From NCBI GenBank assembly GCA_963779845.1, contig CAVZZV010000005.1, forward strand, positions 744,001-808,000: DNA of 64,000 nucleotides, read 5' to 3'. Within the stretch, counting starts at the first letter, position 1. Each line of letters begins with the position of its first letter. Made by a program: the position numbers and the translations under genes. Source of the DNA: CAVZZV01 sp963779845 (GTDB lineage: Bacteria > Bacteroidota > Bacteroidia > Bacteroidales > GCA-2748055). Below the pieces are notes generated by a model. The model saw only the letters and a list, made by a program, of their open reading frames with translations. It had not been told where the DNA came from and did not search any database. Below, one piece after another: positions 53,834 to 63,024 of the stretch.

Positions 53834-55180
53834 CTATAGTTCCCTAACTGCCTCTTTGAATTTCCTTCCTCTTTCTTCATAATTTTCGAAGAGATCGAAG
53901 CTGGCGCATGCCGGCGAAAGTAATACTGTATCACCCTTCTCTCCGAAATGGTATGCCTTTTTCACGGCTTCCTCCATGGAACCACATTCCACAATATGAT
54001 CCACTTCCCCACCGAAGGCCTTCTTCAGCTTTGAATTATCCTTTCCGAGGCAGATCATAGCCTTGACTTTCGAGTTTACCAGAGGCTTAAGAGAATCATA
54101 ATCATTTCCCTTGTCTATCCCACCGGCTATCCAGATCACTCCTTTATTTACACTTTCCAGTGCATACCATGTTGAATTGATATTGGTCGCTTTTGAATCG
54201 TTAATAAACTCTATTCCGCGTACTTTCATCACAACTTCAAGCCGGTGTTCAACGCTTTGAAAATCCAAAAGAGCTTCACGAATAACCTCTTTTCTTATTT
54301 TCAGGACACTTCCTGCTATTCCGGCAGCCATGCTGTTGTATGTGTTGTGTCTGCCTTTTAAGGCCAGCTCCTGCACAGACAAGGAGAAATCCACATCGTC
54401 AAATTCAATCCTCATTATATCTTTTTCATCGATCCAGGCAACATCGTCTGGTTTCCGATGGTAGGCATAAGGTAATTGCCGGGCTTTGGTCACGATCCTT
54501 TCCAATTCCCGAATGGTAATTTCATCATCGGAGCAAAAAACGAAATATTCTTCTTCAGAAAGATTTTGGGTGATCCTGAATTTAGAGTCGGTATAGTACT
54601 GCATGTTATGGTCATACCGGTCAAGGTGATCCGGCGTAATGTTCAGAAGGATAGCGATATCAGCCTTAAATTGGTACATTCCGTCCAATTGAAAACTACT
54701 GATCTCAAGCACATAGTAATCATAGTTTTCTGTTGCTACCTGGTAAGCAAAGCTACGGCCGATATTGCCAGCGATACCCGCGTTAAGCCCGGCTTTCCTT
54801 AACATGTGATGGATTAGTGAAGTAGTGGTAGTCTTGCCATTGCTGCCTGTAATACAGATTTTTCGGGCATCGGTGTATCTTCCGGCAAATTCAATTTCAG
54901 AAATAATCCGTAATCCTTTCTTTCTGATAGCCTTTATAATATCGAGACTTTCAGCGATTCCGGGACTTTTGATCACTTCAGAGGCGTTCAGTATGAGCCG
55001 CTCGGTATGTTTATTTTCTTCATAGGGGATATCGTAGGATTCCAGCAATTCCTTGTGTCTGGGCTTAATACTCCCGAGGTCGCTCACGAAAACATCATAT
55101 CCCTGTTTTTGTGCAAGGATCGCGGAACCTGTTCCACTTTCCCCCCCTCCTAAAATTACCATCCTCTGTATCTGTTCCAT
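53834..55180 (-). CDS. murD: UDP-N-acetylmuramoylalanine--D-glutamate ligase
   Basis: Adds D-Glu to UDP-MurNAc-L-Ala. The 448 residues contain the ATP-binding ITGSNGKTTTTSLIHHM and the conserved LNITPDHLDRYDHNMQYY, with INDSKATNINSTWYALES as the Mur ligase third domain link. The length matches the family. It follows mraY after 10 bases, in the operon order typical for Bacteroidota. Confidence 0.97.
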   Translation of the reverse strand: MEQIQRMVILGGGESGTGSAILAQKQGYDVFVSDLGSIKPRHKELLESYDIPYEENKHTERLILNASEVIKSPGIAESLDIIKAIRKKGLRIISEIEFAGRYTDARKICITGSNGKTTTTSLIHHMLRKAGLNAGIAGNIGRSFAYQVATENYDYYVLEISSFQLDGMYQFKADIAILLNITPDHLDRYDHNMQYYTDSKFRITQNLSEEEYFVFCSDDEITIRELERIVTKARQLPYAYHRKPDDVAWIDEKDIMRIEFDDVDFSLSVQELALKGRHNTYNSMAAGIAGSVLKIRKEVIREALLDFQSVEHRLEVVMKVRGIEFINDSKATNINSTWYALESVNKGVIWIAGGIDKGNDYDSLKPLVNSKVKAMICLGKDNSKLKKAFGGEVDHIVECGSMEEAVKKAYHFGEKGDTVLLSPACASFDLFENYEERGRKFKEAVREL

Positions 55181-55190
55181 TTTACTTTTT

Positions 55191-56435
55191 TTATCGTATT
55201 TTCAATGTGACTACCGTTATTACTGCCAGCAAAATGCCCACAATCCAGAACCGGGTAACAATTTTTGGTTCGGGGTATCCCTTCTTCTGATAGTGGTGAT
55301 GAAGAGGGGCCATAAGGTAAATCCTACGCCCTTTTCCGAATTTTTTCCTTGTGTATTTGAACCAGCTAACCTGGATCATTACGGAAAGGCTCTCCACAAG
55401 AAAAACTCCGCAAAGGATGGGAATCAGTAGTTCTTTTCTTATAATAATTGCAAATACTGCAATAATCCCCCCTATCGACAGGCTGCCGGTGTCGCCCATA
55501 AAAACCTGCGCCGGATAGGAATTATACCATAGAAAACCTACTGTTGCTCCAATGAAAGCACTGGCGTAGATCACAAGTTCCCCTATCCGTGGTATGTACA
55601 TTATATTCAAGTAATTCGAAAAAAGGGCATTTCCTGAAACATAGGCCAGGATACCCAATGTTGTCCCAATAATCGCTGCGGAACCTGTGGCCAGCCCATC
55701 CAGTCCATCCGTCATGTTCGCCCCGTTCGAAACGGCTGTTACAATAAAGATCACTGCCAGTACGAAAGCTATCCATGCATACGAGGAGGCTTTTTCTCCC
55801 ATAAACCAAACCAGCCAGGCATAGTTGAATTCATTATTTTTAAGAAAGGGGATTGTTGTTAAGGTCGATTTTTTGTTCCTAAGCTCATAAATTTGGTTAC
55901 TATTTATCACTACCGGATTTTCGGTAGCCACCACATTTTCTTCATTTACGATTACCCTTTCACGAATAATCACATCGCCATTGAAATACAGAGTCACACC
56001 CACAATAAGCCCAAGAACGACTTGTCCCAAAATCTTGAAATTTCCTCTGAGGCCTTGCTTGTTCTTTTTAAAGACTTTAATATAATCATCAACAAAGCCT
56101 ACAAACCCAAGCCATACAGTGGTCACAAGCATGAGCCTGATGTAGACATTGCCTAAATCTCCAAAAAGAAGTACCGGAACCAGGATAGAGGCCAGAATGA
56201 TCAATCCCCCCATGGTTGGGGTGCCCTGCTTCTCCATCTGACCATGAAGCCCCAGATCCCGGACAGACTCGCCAATGAGTTTCCGCTGCAGGTAAACAAT
56301 GATCCGTTTGCCGAAAACCATTGAAATAATAAGTGAAGTAATCACGGATATCGCTGCACGAAATGAAATGTATTGGAAGACCCCTGCCCCGGGGACATCA
56401 AGTTTATCCAAATAATCGAACAAATAGTACAACAT
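55191..56435 (-). CDS. mraY: Phospho-N-acetylmuramoyl-pentapeptide-transferase
   Basis: Makes lipid I by transferring phospho-MurNAc-pentapeptide to undecaprenyl phosphate in the inner membrane. The 414 residues have about ten hydrophobic helices. The catalytic Asp pair sits in GFVDDYIKVFKKNKQGL, and NGANMTDGLDGLATG and YPAQVFMGDTGSLSIGG are diagnostic. The cytosolic histidine loop near LMAPLHHHYQKKGYPEPK is also present. It has an extra stretch near 175-215 between helices, seen in other Bacteroidota MraY proteins. Confidence 0.97.
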   Translation of the reverse strand: MLYYLFDYLDKLDVPGAGVFQYISFRAAISVITSLIISMVFGKRIIVYLQRKLIGESVRDLGLHGQMEKQGTPTMGGLIILASILVPVLLFGDLGNVYIRLMLVTTVWLGFVGFVDDYIKVFKKNKQGLRGNFKILGQVVLGLIVGVTLYFNGDVIIRERVIVNEENVVATENPVVINSNQIYELRNKKSTLTTIPFLKNNEFNYAWLVWFMGEKASSYAWIAFVLAVIFIVTAVSNGANMTDGLDGLATGSAAIIGTTLGILAYVSGNALFSNYLNIMYIPRIGELVIYASAFIGATVGFLWYNSYPAQVFMGDTGSLSIGGIIAVFAIIIRKELLIPILCGVFLVESLSVMIQVSWFKYTRKKFGKGRRIYLMAPLHHHYQKKGYPEPKIVTRFWIVGILLAVITVVTLKIR

Positions 56436-56437
56436 GC

Positions 56438-57892
56438 CTATCGCTTTATATATTCCTGAATTTTTTCCTTATCGTCAAAATGATGCCTGATCCCTTTTAT
56501 TTCCTGATAGGTCTCATGCCCCTTCCCCGCAACTAAAATGATATCCCTTTCCCCCGCAAAAGCGCAGGTAACCTTTAGTGCCTCATCCCGGTTTGTTATT
56601 GTAACAATTTTTTTGAGAAGGCCGGGATCCAATCCTTCCAGCATATCTTTGATAATATCCTCGGGCTCTTCAAACCGTGGGTTATCTGAAGTAATAACCA
56701 CTTTATCGCTTAATTCAGCGGCTATGGCAGCCATGAGTGGTCTTTTGGTTTTATCCCTGTTCCCGCCAGCCCCGACGACCGAAATAATCTCCTGTCCAAT
56801 TTTACGGATTCCACGGATCGTCTCCAATACATTTTTCAGGGCATCCGGGGTATGCGCGTAATCGACTATAGCCGTGGTGCCCCTGGTGGATTGAATTACT
56901 TCAAACCTGCCATTCACCGGCTTTTGAAGGGAAATTTGCCGGATCAGCTCCTCCTTTTCATATCCCAATAAACAACCGGCACCATATACGGCAAGTATGT
57001 TATATGCGTTAAAACGCCCGGGCAGCTGCGTCCACACTTCCCTGCCGTTTATTTTTAACAGGTTTCCCTCAAGGTGCGATTCAAGGATCTGTCCCTTAAA
57101 GCTGGCCATTCCATTTAAAGCATAAGTATGTTTTTCTGCATGGGTATTTTGAAGCATAATTCCAGCATGCTTATCATCAGCATTTACCAGGGCGAAAGCA
57201 TCAGATGAGAGACCATCGAAAAACATTTTCTTGGTATCGATGTAATTCTTAAAAGTCTTATGATAATCCATGTGGTCATGGGTAATATTTGAGAAGATAC
57301 CCCCGGAAAACTTTAATCCCGCGATTCGTTTTTGATGGATGGCGTGGGAAGAAACCTCCATAAATACATATTCGCAATCTTCATCGGCCATTTTCCTTAG
57401 CAAGGAATTCAGCTGAATTGGATCCGGGGTGGTATGGGTAGCGGGCAAGACTTGTTCTTTTATCCGGACCTGTATAGTGGAAAGCAGTCCGGCCTTTAAC
57501 CCAATCCCTGAACTTATCTGATAAAGAATACTTGCAATCGTGGTTTTTCCGTTCGTTCCTGTAACTCCTGTCAAGGTAAGCCGGGAGGAAGGATTTTCGT
57601 AGAAATTAGAGGCCATTGTTCCCAGGGCATGATGAGTATCGGGTGTTTGAATGTATACGCTTTCTTTAAGGGTATTTTCTGGAAATTCTTCGCAAACAAT
57701 AAAAGCAGCACCATTATCCAGCGCAGGTTTAATGTAGTCATGCCCATTCGAATCCATTCCCTTCACGGCCACGAATAGATCCCCAGCTTCGACCTTCCTG
57801 GAATCAAAACAAATTTTACCGGAAAAATCCCGATTGGTCCCCTTTATGGAAACAATCCTGCAATCTTTTAATATATCTTCAATCCTCCTCAT
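56438..57892 (-). CDS. murE: UDP-N-acetylmuramoyl-tripeptide synthetase, diaminopimelate type
   Basis: Adds the third stem-peptide residue. The 484 residues carry ATP-binding TGVTGTNGKTTIASIL and the substrate loop SSHAIHQKRIAGLKFSGGIF. The specificity motif is DNPR (VVITSDNPRFEEPEDI), which marks enzymes using meso-diaminopimelate instead of lysine. The wall is therefore mDAP-type, which fits the L,D-transpeptidases elsewhere in the window. Its ATG overlaps the ftsI stop by one base (TAATG). Confidence 0.95.
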   Translation of the reverse strand: MRRIEDILKDCRIVSIKGTNRDFSGKICFDSRKVEAGDLFVAVKGMDSNGHDYIKPALDNGAAFIVCEEFPENTLKESVYIQTPDTHHALGTMASNFYENPSSRLTLTGVTGTNGKTTIASILYQISSGIGLKAGLLSTIQVRIKEQVLPATHTTPDPIQLNSLLRKMADEDCEYVFMEVSSHAIHQKRIAGLKFSGGIFSNITHDHMDYHKTFKNYIDTKKMFFDGLSSDAFALVNADDKHAGIMLQNTHAEKHTYALNGMASFKGQILESHLEGNLLKINGREVWTQLPGRFNAYNILAVYGAGCLLGYEKEELIRQISLQKPVNGRFEVIQSTRGTTAIVDYAHTPDALKNVLETIRGIRKIGQEIISVVGAGGNRDKTKRPLMAAIAAELSDKVVITSDNPRFEEPEDIIKDMLEGLDPGLLKKIVTITNRDEALKVTCAFAGERDIILVAGKGHETYQEIKGIRHHFDDKEKIQEYIKR

Positions 57893-60021
57893 TAACTATC
57901 TCTTAAACTCATTTGTAGGTTCACAGTCTGACCACTAGTGTATAACGAGCCTGGCGATAAGGATTGGGAGCGGACAGTGCCCCTTCCATTAATCTTTACT
58001 TTCATTCCTTTGCTCTCCAAAAGGTATACTGCATCCTTTAATCCCATGCCCACCACATTTGGAGCAAGGTTATCAACTATGGTCAGACTATAAAGTTGAA
58101 CAGTGTCACATACAGAGTGGCTTTTCACCCAGGGACCGATTCCCACTTTCGCCTCTATTGTCATATTCAGTTTTGACAAGGCATAATTCAGTTCTTTGTA
58201 ATAGCCGCTTTTAGAGAAGGGGGCCTCGGTGATAACCGGGTTATTCCTGGAGTTGACAGGCTCATGCATCTCCAGCTTCGTGGAATAAACCTTGTTGGCA
58301 ATTTCCAGAAAAACCGGTCCAGCCACGATCCTGCCATAATAAATATCGTTCGATCTGGAATTAATGACGACGATGCAGGTATACTTGGGATTATCGGCAG
58401 GAAAATACCCGACAAAAGATGCCTGGTATGTAACCCTGGACTTCACTCTGTATCCGGTTTCTTTATCGGGGATTTGTGCAGTGCCAGTCTTGCCTGCAAT
58501 AGTATAGTAATGATTTTTGAGATTATCGGCGGTGCCCTGTTCCACGACCCCATTAAGCATAGCGCGAACTTTTTTCAGGGTGGAATGGCTACAGAGGGAG
58601 GAGTTTAAAACTTCAGGTTGAACCCTTTTCACCGTGCTGCCATGATAATTTATTTCCTTGATGAAGCGGGGTTTCATAACCTTCCCATCGTTTGCTATCC
58701 CATTATAGAAGCTGAGGATTTGCAGGGGGGTCAAGGTTAATTCATAGCCCATGGACATCATGGGGAGTGACACACCTGACCATGAGGAATGGTCTTTGGA
58801 TTTTATAAAGGGATCTGCTTCCCCCCTTATTTCAACACCCAGTTTCTGGTTTAAGCCGAGATCATACAGCCCCTGTATGAAATCATTTTCTTTGCCTTTA
58901 TAACTATCGGTAATTATTTTGGTTATTCCAACGTTGGATGATATCTCTAAAGCACGTTTTACCGATATTTTCCCGGTTTCTGAACGGTCACTGTCCTCTA
59001 CCTTTACCCCATAATAATGGGTAATCCCTTTTCCAATGTCGACTGAATCGTTGATATCGATGAGTCCGTCTTCCATGGCTACCATAAGGGAGGCTGTTTT
59101 AAACGTAGAACCCGGAACGGTGCTTTCTCCAATGGCAAAATTGACGGATTCCCAGAATCCCCCTGAGGAGCTTCTTTCTAAATTGGCAATGGCCTTGATG
59201 TCGCCTGTTTCCACTTCCATCAAAACAGCGGTTCCGTGGTGCGCATTCAGACGGGAAAGCTGGTTGTAAAGAGCTCTCTCGGCAACATCCTGAATATTCA
59301 GGTCGATCGTCGTTAGGATATCCATCCCATCCTCAGGATCCAATTCGTTTTCATCCAGAAGCGGAACGAAGATATCCCCGTTTAACCGCTTGAAAAGTTT
59401 CATCCCTTCCCTGCCTTTGAGTTCTGCATCGTAGGCTCCCTCAAGGCCGACCACGTTTCCACCCTCCCTCAAATTAGTAGAGCCAATGGTACGCGCTGCA
59501 AGATAACCGTTTGGGCGTACCCGCCGGGAATTTTCTATAAACCGAACTCCCCCCTTGAACCTTCCACGGTTGAATATCGGAAAATTCTTGGCCTTGAGCA
59601 TCTGATCGTATGAAGCGGCACGCTTCACAAGGTAATATTGAGACTTATTTTGACGGGCCTTTAAAAGGTTGCGCTTATATTCGAGCCAGGTTTTATCCCC
59701 AAAAAGACCGGAAAGAGAGTGGGAAAGAGGGTCAAGATGATTATAAAAAACCTCGTCGGTCAGGCTGTCAACCGTCATATCCATTCGAATATCGTAGTAA
59801 GGGACAGAGACAGCAAAAAGTTTTCCATCGGAACTATAGACATCCCCCCGATTGGCTTCAATAGGGACCTCCTTAACAGGAGCGATCGCAGAATTAACGG
59901 ACCATTTATCATGTTCGGCAAATTGAAGCCAGACAATCCTGCCGATAATGCTAAGCCCCATGAGCACGACAAAAACGTACACGACCCCAACACGCCACAA
60001 TATGTCTTTTTTTATCGACAT
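57892..60021 (-). CDS. ftsI: Division-specific peptidoglycan transpeptidase with PASTA domain
   Basis: Class B penicillin-binding protein of the FtsI type, cross-linking new septal wall. The 709 residues have one N-terminal hydrophobic helix (VGVVYVFVVLMGLSIIGRIV), the dimerisation domain, and the transpeptidase triad motifs STFK (ESTVPGSTFKTASLMV), SSN (ALEISSNVGITK) and KTG (TIAGKTGTAQIPDKE). A single PASTA domain ends the protein (APNVVGMGLKDAVYLLESKG), common in Bacteroidota FtsI. It starts directly at the ftsL stop codon. Confidence 0.95.
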   Translation of the reverse strand: MSIKKDILWRVGVVYVFVVLMGLSIIGRIVWLQFAEHDKWSVNSAIAPVKEVPIEANRGDVYSSDGKLFAVSVPYYDIRMDMTVDSLTDEVFYNHLDPLSHSLSGLFGDKTWLEYKRNLLKARQNKSQYYLVKRAASYDQMLKAKNFPIFNRGRFKGGVRFIENSRRVRPNGYLAARTIGSTNLREGGNVVGLEGAYDAELKGREGMKLFKRLNGDIFVPLLDENELDPEDGMDILTTIDLNIQDVAERALYNQLSRLNAHHGTAVLMEVETGDIKAIANLERSSSGGFWESVNFAIGESTVPGSTFKTASLMVAMEDGLIDINDSVDIGKGITHYYGVKVEDSDRSETGKISVKRALEISSNVGITKIITDSYKGKENDFIQGLYDLGLNQKLGVEIRGEADPFIKSKDHSSWSGVSLPMMSMGYELTLTPLQILSFYNGIANDGKVMKPRFIKEINYHGSTVKRVQPEVLNSSLCSHSTLKKVRAMLNGVVEQGTADNLKNHYYTIAGKTGTAQIPDKETGYRVKSRVTYQASFVGYFPADNPKYTCIVVINSRSNDIYYGRIVAGPVFLEIANKVYSTKLEMHEPVNSRNNPVITEAPFSKSGYYKELNYALSKLNMTIEAKVGIGPWVKSHSVCDTVQLYSLTIVDNLAPNVVGMGLKDAVYLLESKGMKVKINGRGTVRSQSLSPGSLYTSGQTVNLQMSLRDS

Positions 60022-60413
60022 TATTCAATGATATCCTTAACAACAATTTTTTTTGGAGGCTCGATAGACTCCTTTAATCCCAATCCTTTGCGGGCAACTT
60101 CATCAGCTACCTCGGTCTGTCTGCTTAATTTCATCAGCTCGGAAGAAACAAAAATAGCCCTGGAACGAAGTTCCCGGGTTTCAATCCTGAGTGTTTCAAT
60201 TCTTCTCCTCAACATGTCGGCGTGATAGCTGTTACTTATATAAATGATCCCCAGGAACACCAGGAAGAAGATAAAAGGAAGCTGCCGGGTAACTATCTTA
60301 CGAGTAAGGAATGTGCCATCTACCAATCCGCGTAGAACTTTACCTTCCGTTACCTTACGGTTTTCGTTTTCCTTTTCTTCAATAAACTCTATATGTTCCG
60401 GTTTTTCCGCCAT
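60021..60413 (-). CDS. ftsL: FtsL-like cell division protein
   Basis: A 130-residue bitopic protein. An acidic cytosolic segment of about 45 residues precedes one hydrophobic helix (LPFIFFLVFLGIIYISNSYH), then an extracytoplasmic coiled coil (MLRRRIETLRIETRELRSRA), as in FtsL. The position between rsmH and ftsI, with one-base overlaps on both sides, supports the assignment. It probably forms the FtsQ-FtsL-partner complex; the FtsB partner is not in this cluster. Confidence 0.85.
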   Translation of the reverse strand: MAEKPEHIEFIEEKENENRKVTEGKVLRGLVDGTFLTRKIVTRQLPFIFFLVFLGIIYISNSYHADMLRRRIETLRIETRELRSRAIFVSSELMKLSRQTEVADEVARKGLGLKESIEPPKKIVVKDIIE

Positions 60414-61324
60414 TATTTTTTTTCAGCAATCCTTAATTTTGCACTTCTAGCCCTGGAATTTTCGGATATTTCCTCTTCCGAAGGGCTTATAATTGATTTA
60501 TTGACCATTCTGAAAGGGGTTGAGACATTCCCAAAAAAATCCTTTACCATCTGACCTTCAAGATTACCGGCTTTCATCATATTCTTGACTCTCCTGTCTT
60601 CGATAGAATGATAACTAATTATTACCAGCCTTCCTTTGGAATCGAGATAATCCGGAATTTGTAAAAGGAGCTCATCCAGGGCTCCCATCTCATCGTTTAC
60701 TTCTATTCGCAAGGCCTGAAATATCTGTGACAGCAATTTGTTCCGTTTAAAAGCCGGCAGGAACGACTCAATGGCTGAAACGAAATCTTCCGTTGCATGA
60801 AAAGCCTTTTCCTCCCTTCTTTTCACGATAATTTTGGTAAGGTTTTTATATCTCTGCACCTCACCAAAATTTGCAAATACCCCGTTCAATTTCTCCGGGG
60901 GATAAAGGTTCAGAACATCTGCCGCTGTTTGTCCATCTACAGAATTCATCCGCATATCAAGTCCGGCTCTACCGAGGTAAGTAAACCCTCTTTCTTCCAG
61001 GTCGATTTGATGTGAGGATATTCCCAGATCACCGAGGATCCCCGCCACTTTATTGATTTCATAATATCGAAGGAAGTTTCGTAAATACCTGAAATTAGCC
61101 ATGATGAAGGTAAATCGTGAATCGTCTATGAGATTCTTTTCAGCATCCGGATCCTGATCGAAAGCCAGGAGCCTGCCTTTTTCACCTAATCTGTTAAGTA
61201 TTTCCCGGGAATGGCCTCCCCCACCAAAGGTAAGGTCGACATAGATTCCATCAGGTCTGATGTTTAGTCCGTCAACACTTTCCTTTAACAATACAGGTTT
61301 GTGATATGACAAATCATTTCTCAT
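60413..61324 (-). CDS. rsmH: 16S rRNA (cytosine1402-N4)-methyltransferase
   Basis: SAM-dependent enzyme (formerly MraW) that methylates C1402 in the ribosomal decoding centre. With the ATG at 61324 it has 303 residues. SAM motif I is DLTFGGGGHSREILNRL, followed by GILGDLGISSHQIDLEERGF and the C-terminal VISYHSIEDRRVKNMM and SARSAKLRIAEKK. It overlaps the mraZ end by 11 bases and leads the ftsL-ftsI-murE run. Confidence 0.97.
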   Translation of the reverse strand: MRNDLSYHKPVLLKESVDGLNIRPDGIYVDLTFGGGGHSREILNRLGEKGRLLAFDQDPDAEKNLIDDSRFTFIMANFRYLRNFLRYYEINKVAGILGDLGISSHQIDLEERGFTYLGRAGLDMRMNSVDGQTAADVLNLYPPEKLNGVFANFGEVQRYKNLTKIIVKRREEKAFHATEDFVSAIESFLPAFKRNKLLSQIFQALRIEVNDEMGALDELLLQIPDYLDSKGRLVIISYHSIEDRRVKNMMKAGNLEGQMVKDFFGNVSTPFRMVNKSIISPSEEEISENSRARSAKLRIAEKK

Positions 61325-61784
61325 CACTTAAGTCAATAGATCCACCAAGAATTTTCTCTGCCATACTGGTAAAATCTTCATCCGCCTTGCTGATTATTTC
61401 ATAATCGTGTGCAGCCCAGATTTCGATTTTTCCATATTGACCCGCCAGGATTACCTCATCTTCTATCCCGGCAAAATCCATCAGCCTTTTGGGTATTAAT
61501 ATTCTGTTCGCGGCATCGGGTATCACTTCTGCGGTGCCGCTAAAAAATAATCGCAGAAAGCGACTGTGCTCCTTGTTGTAGGGGTTCGTCCTGCTGCGGA
61601 TAAGCTGATTTTGCCTCTCCCATTCCTGCATAGGATATAATATAAGACATTTATCGAAGATATCCCGTTTAAGCACGAAACCTTCGGGAAGGCTGTCCTG
61701 CATCTGCTTTTTAAAAGCAGAAGGAAGGGTAATCCGCCCCTTAGCATCGACTTTGCCATTATAGTCCCCGATAAACGATATCAT
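61314..61784 (-). CDS. mraZ: MraZ transcriptional regulator of the dcw operon
   Basis: A ring-forming DNA-binding protein with two tandem SpoVT/AbrB-like halves that represses its own operon in other bacteria. The ATG at 61784 gives 156 residues, starting ISFIGDYNGKVDAKGRITLP, the diagnostic MraZ opening. The second half begins FFSGTAEVIPDAANRILIPK. The longer frame back to 61829 adds 15 residues not seen in the family and would cover the promoter. Three MraZ boxes lie just upstream. Confidence 0.95.
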   Translation of the reverse strand: MISFIGDYNGKVDAKGRITLPSAFKKQMQDSLPEGFVLKRDIFDKCLILYPMQEWERQNQLIRSRTNPYNKEHSRFLRLFFSGTAEVIPDAANRILIPKRLMDFAGIEDEVILAGQYGKIEIWAAHDYEIISKADEDFTSMAEKILGGSIDLSDEK

Positions 61785-62128
61785 TGTGTCTGTATTCTTA
61801 AAATGTAAAATTAACACAAAATTTCCCACTTTATCCCACTTTATCCCACTTTTTTACACTTTGTTAATAACTTTTTAGTTTTTGAAGCCGGTAATTCCTC
61901 CTAACTATTACCCATTTTTCAGTAATCCCGGGAATTATCCCACCACCCCATTGCATCATAGTTCCAGGATATGCGGCATGCATAAATGCTTTTCAATCAA
62001 AGTCCGTACAACCAGGCACAATTATGATTTAAATTTATAATTTTGACGCTGTAATCCGGAATTCAGTACAGTACAAGAAAAAATGAAATTCAATACGGTA
62101 TTTTCCCACGTTGGTATTATATTAGGCA
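61785..62128. other. Divergent intergenic region, 344 bp, between mraZ and glsA
   Basis: AT-rich spacer. The mraZ side carries a -7-like TAATTTTA (minus strand, 61806-61813) and the three MraZ boxes. The glsA side has TATATTAG within 10 bases of its ATG, too close to be a normal promoter, so its start site is unclear. I see no other gene or RNA. Confidence 0.5.
61824..61850 (-). promoter_or_regulatory. Three MraZ boxes upstream of mraZ
   Basis: GTGGG is repeated three times on the minus strand at exact 10-bp spacing (61825-61829, 61835-61839 and 61845-61849 as CCCAC on the plus strand). This matches the TGGGN direct repeats bound by MraZ in E. coli. They lie just upstream of the -7-like box, where a bound MraZ ring would cover the -33 region and repress the operon. 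Confidence 0.8.
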
Positions 62129-62992
62129 ATGAACAAACAGGAGCAAGAGGGTAGGCTTAATCCTATAGATATCAGGAAGTTGTTTATGAACAAAAATCCG
62201 GGACTTGCCCGGTGGATGCCGAACCCTGTTTATACCATTCTAAAAAAAATAGTACACCTGGATTTTATAAATTCATTTTTGGAGCGGCACGGGCATGAGC
62301 GTGGTTTGGATTTTACTGAAGCGGTATTAAAAGAATTCAATATCAGTCTGGAAATAAAGGGTGCTGACCGGCTTCCCCCGGAGGGACGGTATATTTTTGT
62401 GTCAAACCATCCGATGGGAGGGTTTGACGGCATTATGCTGGTTGATTACCTGGGAAAAAAATATGATAAACTGAATGTACTCGTGAATGATCTTCTTATG
62501 AACCTTCGAACAATGGATAGCATTTTTGTTCCCATAAACAAGCATGGGAAACAATCGATTTCCGCGGCAAGGGAAATTGGCGTATTATTCAGTTCATCCA
62601 ACCAGATTTTGACTTTCCCTGCAGGTCTTGTATCCAGGAAAAAAAAGGGGATTATCCGTGATCCGGAATGGAAGGATAATTTTATTAAAAAAGCAATCAA
62701 GTATGAAAGGGATGTCATCCCCATACATGTAAGCGGGCGATGCACCAATTTTTTTTATTTTCTGGCAAGGTTGAGAAAGAAACTCGGGATAAAATCTAAT
62801 ATAGAAATGTTTCTTCTTCCCGATGAAACCTACCGTCACCGAAACGAGCATATAACCATCACCTTTGGATACCCCATAAGCTGGAAGGCATTTGATAAAA
62901 AAGCAAAAGTTAGTGTCTGGGCCAAACGGGTTCAGGATTATGTTTATACGCTTAACACAGAAGGGGTACTTCCTTTTAGCTACAATGAATAA
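62129..62992 (+). CDS. glsA: PlsC-like O-acyltransferase, probable glycine-lipid synthesis GlsA
   Basis: A 287-residue acyltransferase-fold enzyme. The catalytic pattern is NHPMGGFDG (about residue 92), a variant of the family N-H-x4-D block, and the second site is ILTFPAGLVSRKKKGI. In Bacteroides the PlsC-like GlsA adds a second acyl chain by ester linkage to an N-acylated glycine, and it lies directly beside glsB, as here. The assignment rests on the pairing with the N-acyltransferase 33 bases downstream and on fold; on sequence alone an ornithine-lipid (OlsA-like) or general acyltransferase is also possible. Confidence 0.75.
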   Translation: MNKQEQEGRLNPIDIRKLFMNKNPGLARWMPNPVYTILKKIVHLDFINSFLERHGHERGLDFTEAVLKEFNISLEIKGADRLPPEGRYIFVSNHPMGGFDGIMLVDYLGKKYDKLNVLVNDLLMNLRTMDSIFVPINKHGKQSISAAREIGVLFSSSNQILTFPAGLVSRKKKGIIRDPEWKDNFIKKAIKYERDVIPIHVSGRCTNFFYFLARLRKKLGIKSNIEMFLLPDETYRHRNEHITITFGYPISWKAFDKKAKVSVWAKRVQDYVYTLNTEGVLPFSYNE

Positions 62993-62999
62993 ATTTTTG

Positions 63000-63007
63000 T
63001 AAATTTG
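63000..63007 (+). promoter_or_regulatory. Candidate -7 box (TAAATTTG) for glsB
   Basis: TAAATTTG followed by CTTTTCC fits TAnnTTTG, in the 32-bp gap between glsA and glsB. This suggests glsB can be transcribed on its own, with a leader of about 15 nt. Confidence 0.4.
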
Positions 63008-63024
63008 CTTTTCCAATTTTTAAT

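Noticed and set aside
53776..53934. 53-residue N-terminal extension of ftsW
   Set aside because: It overlaps the murD-ftsW gap and is unlike FtsW N-termini; the ATG at 53775 fits the family.
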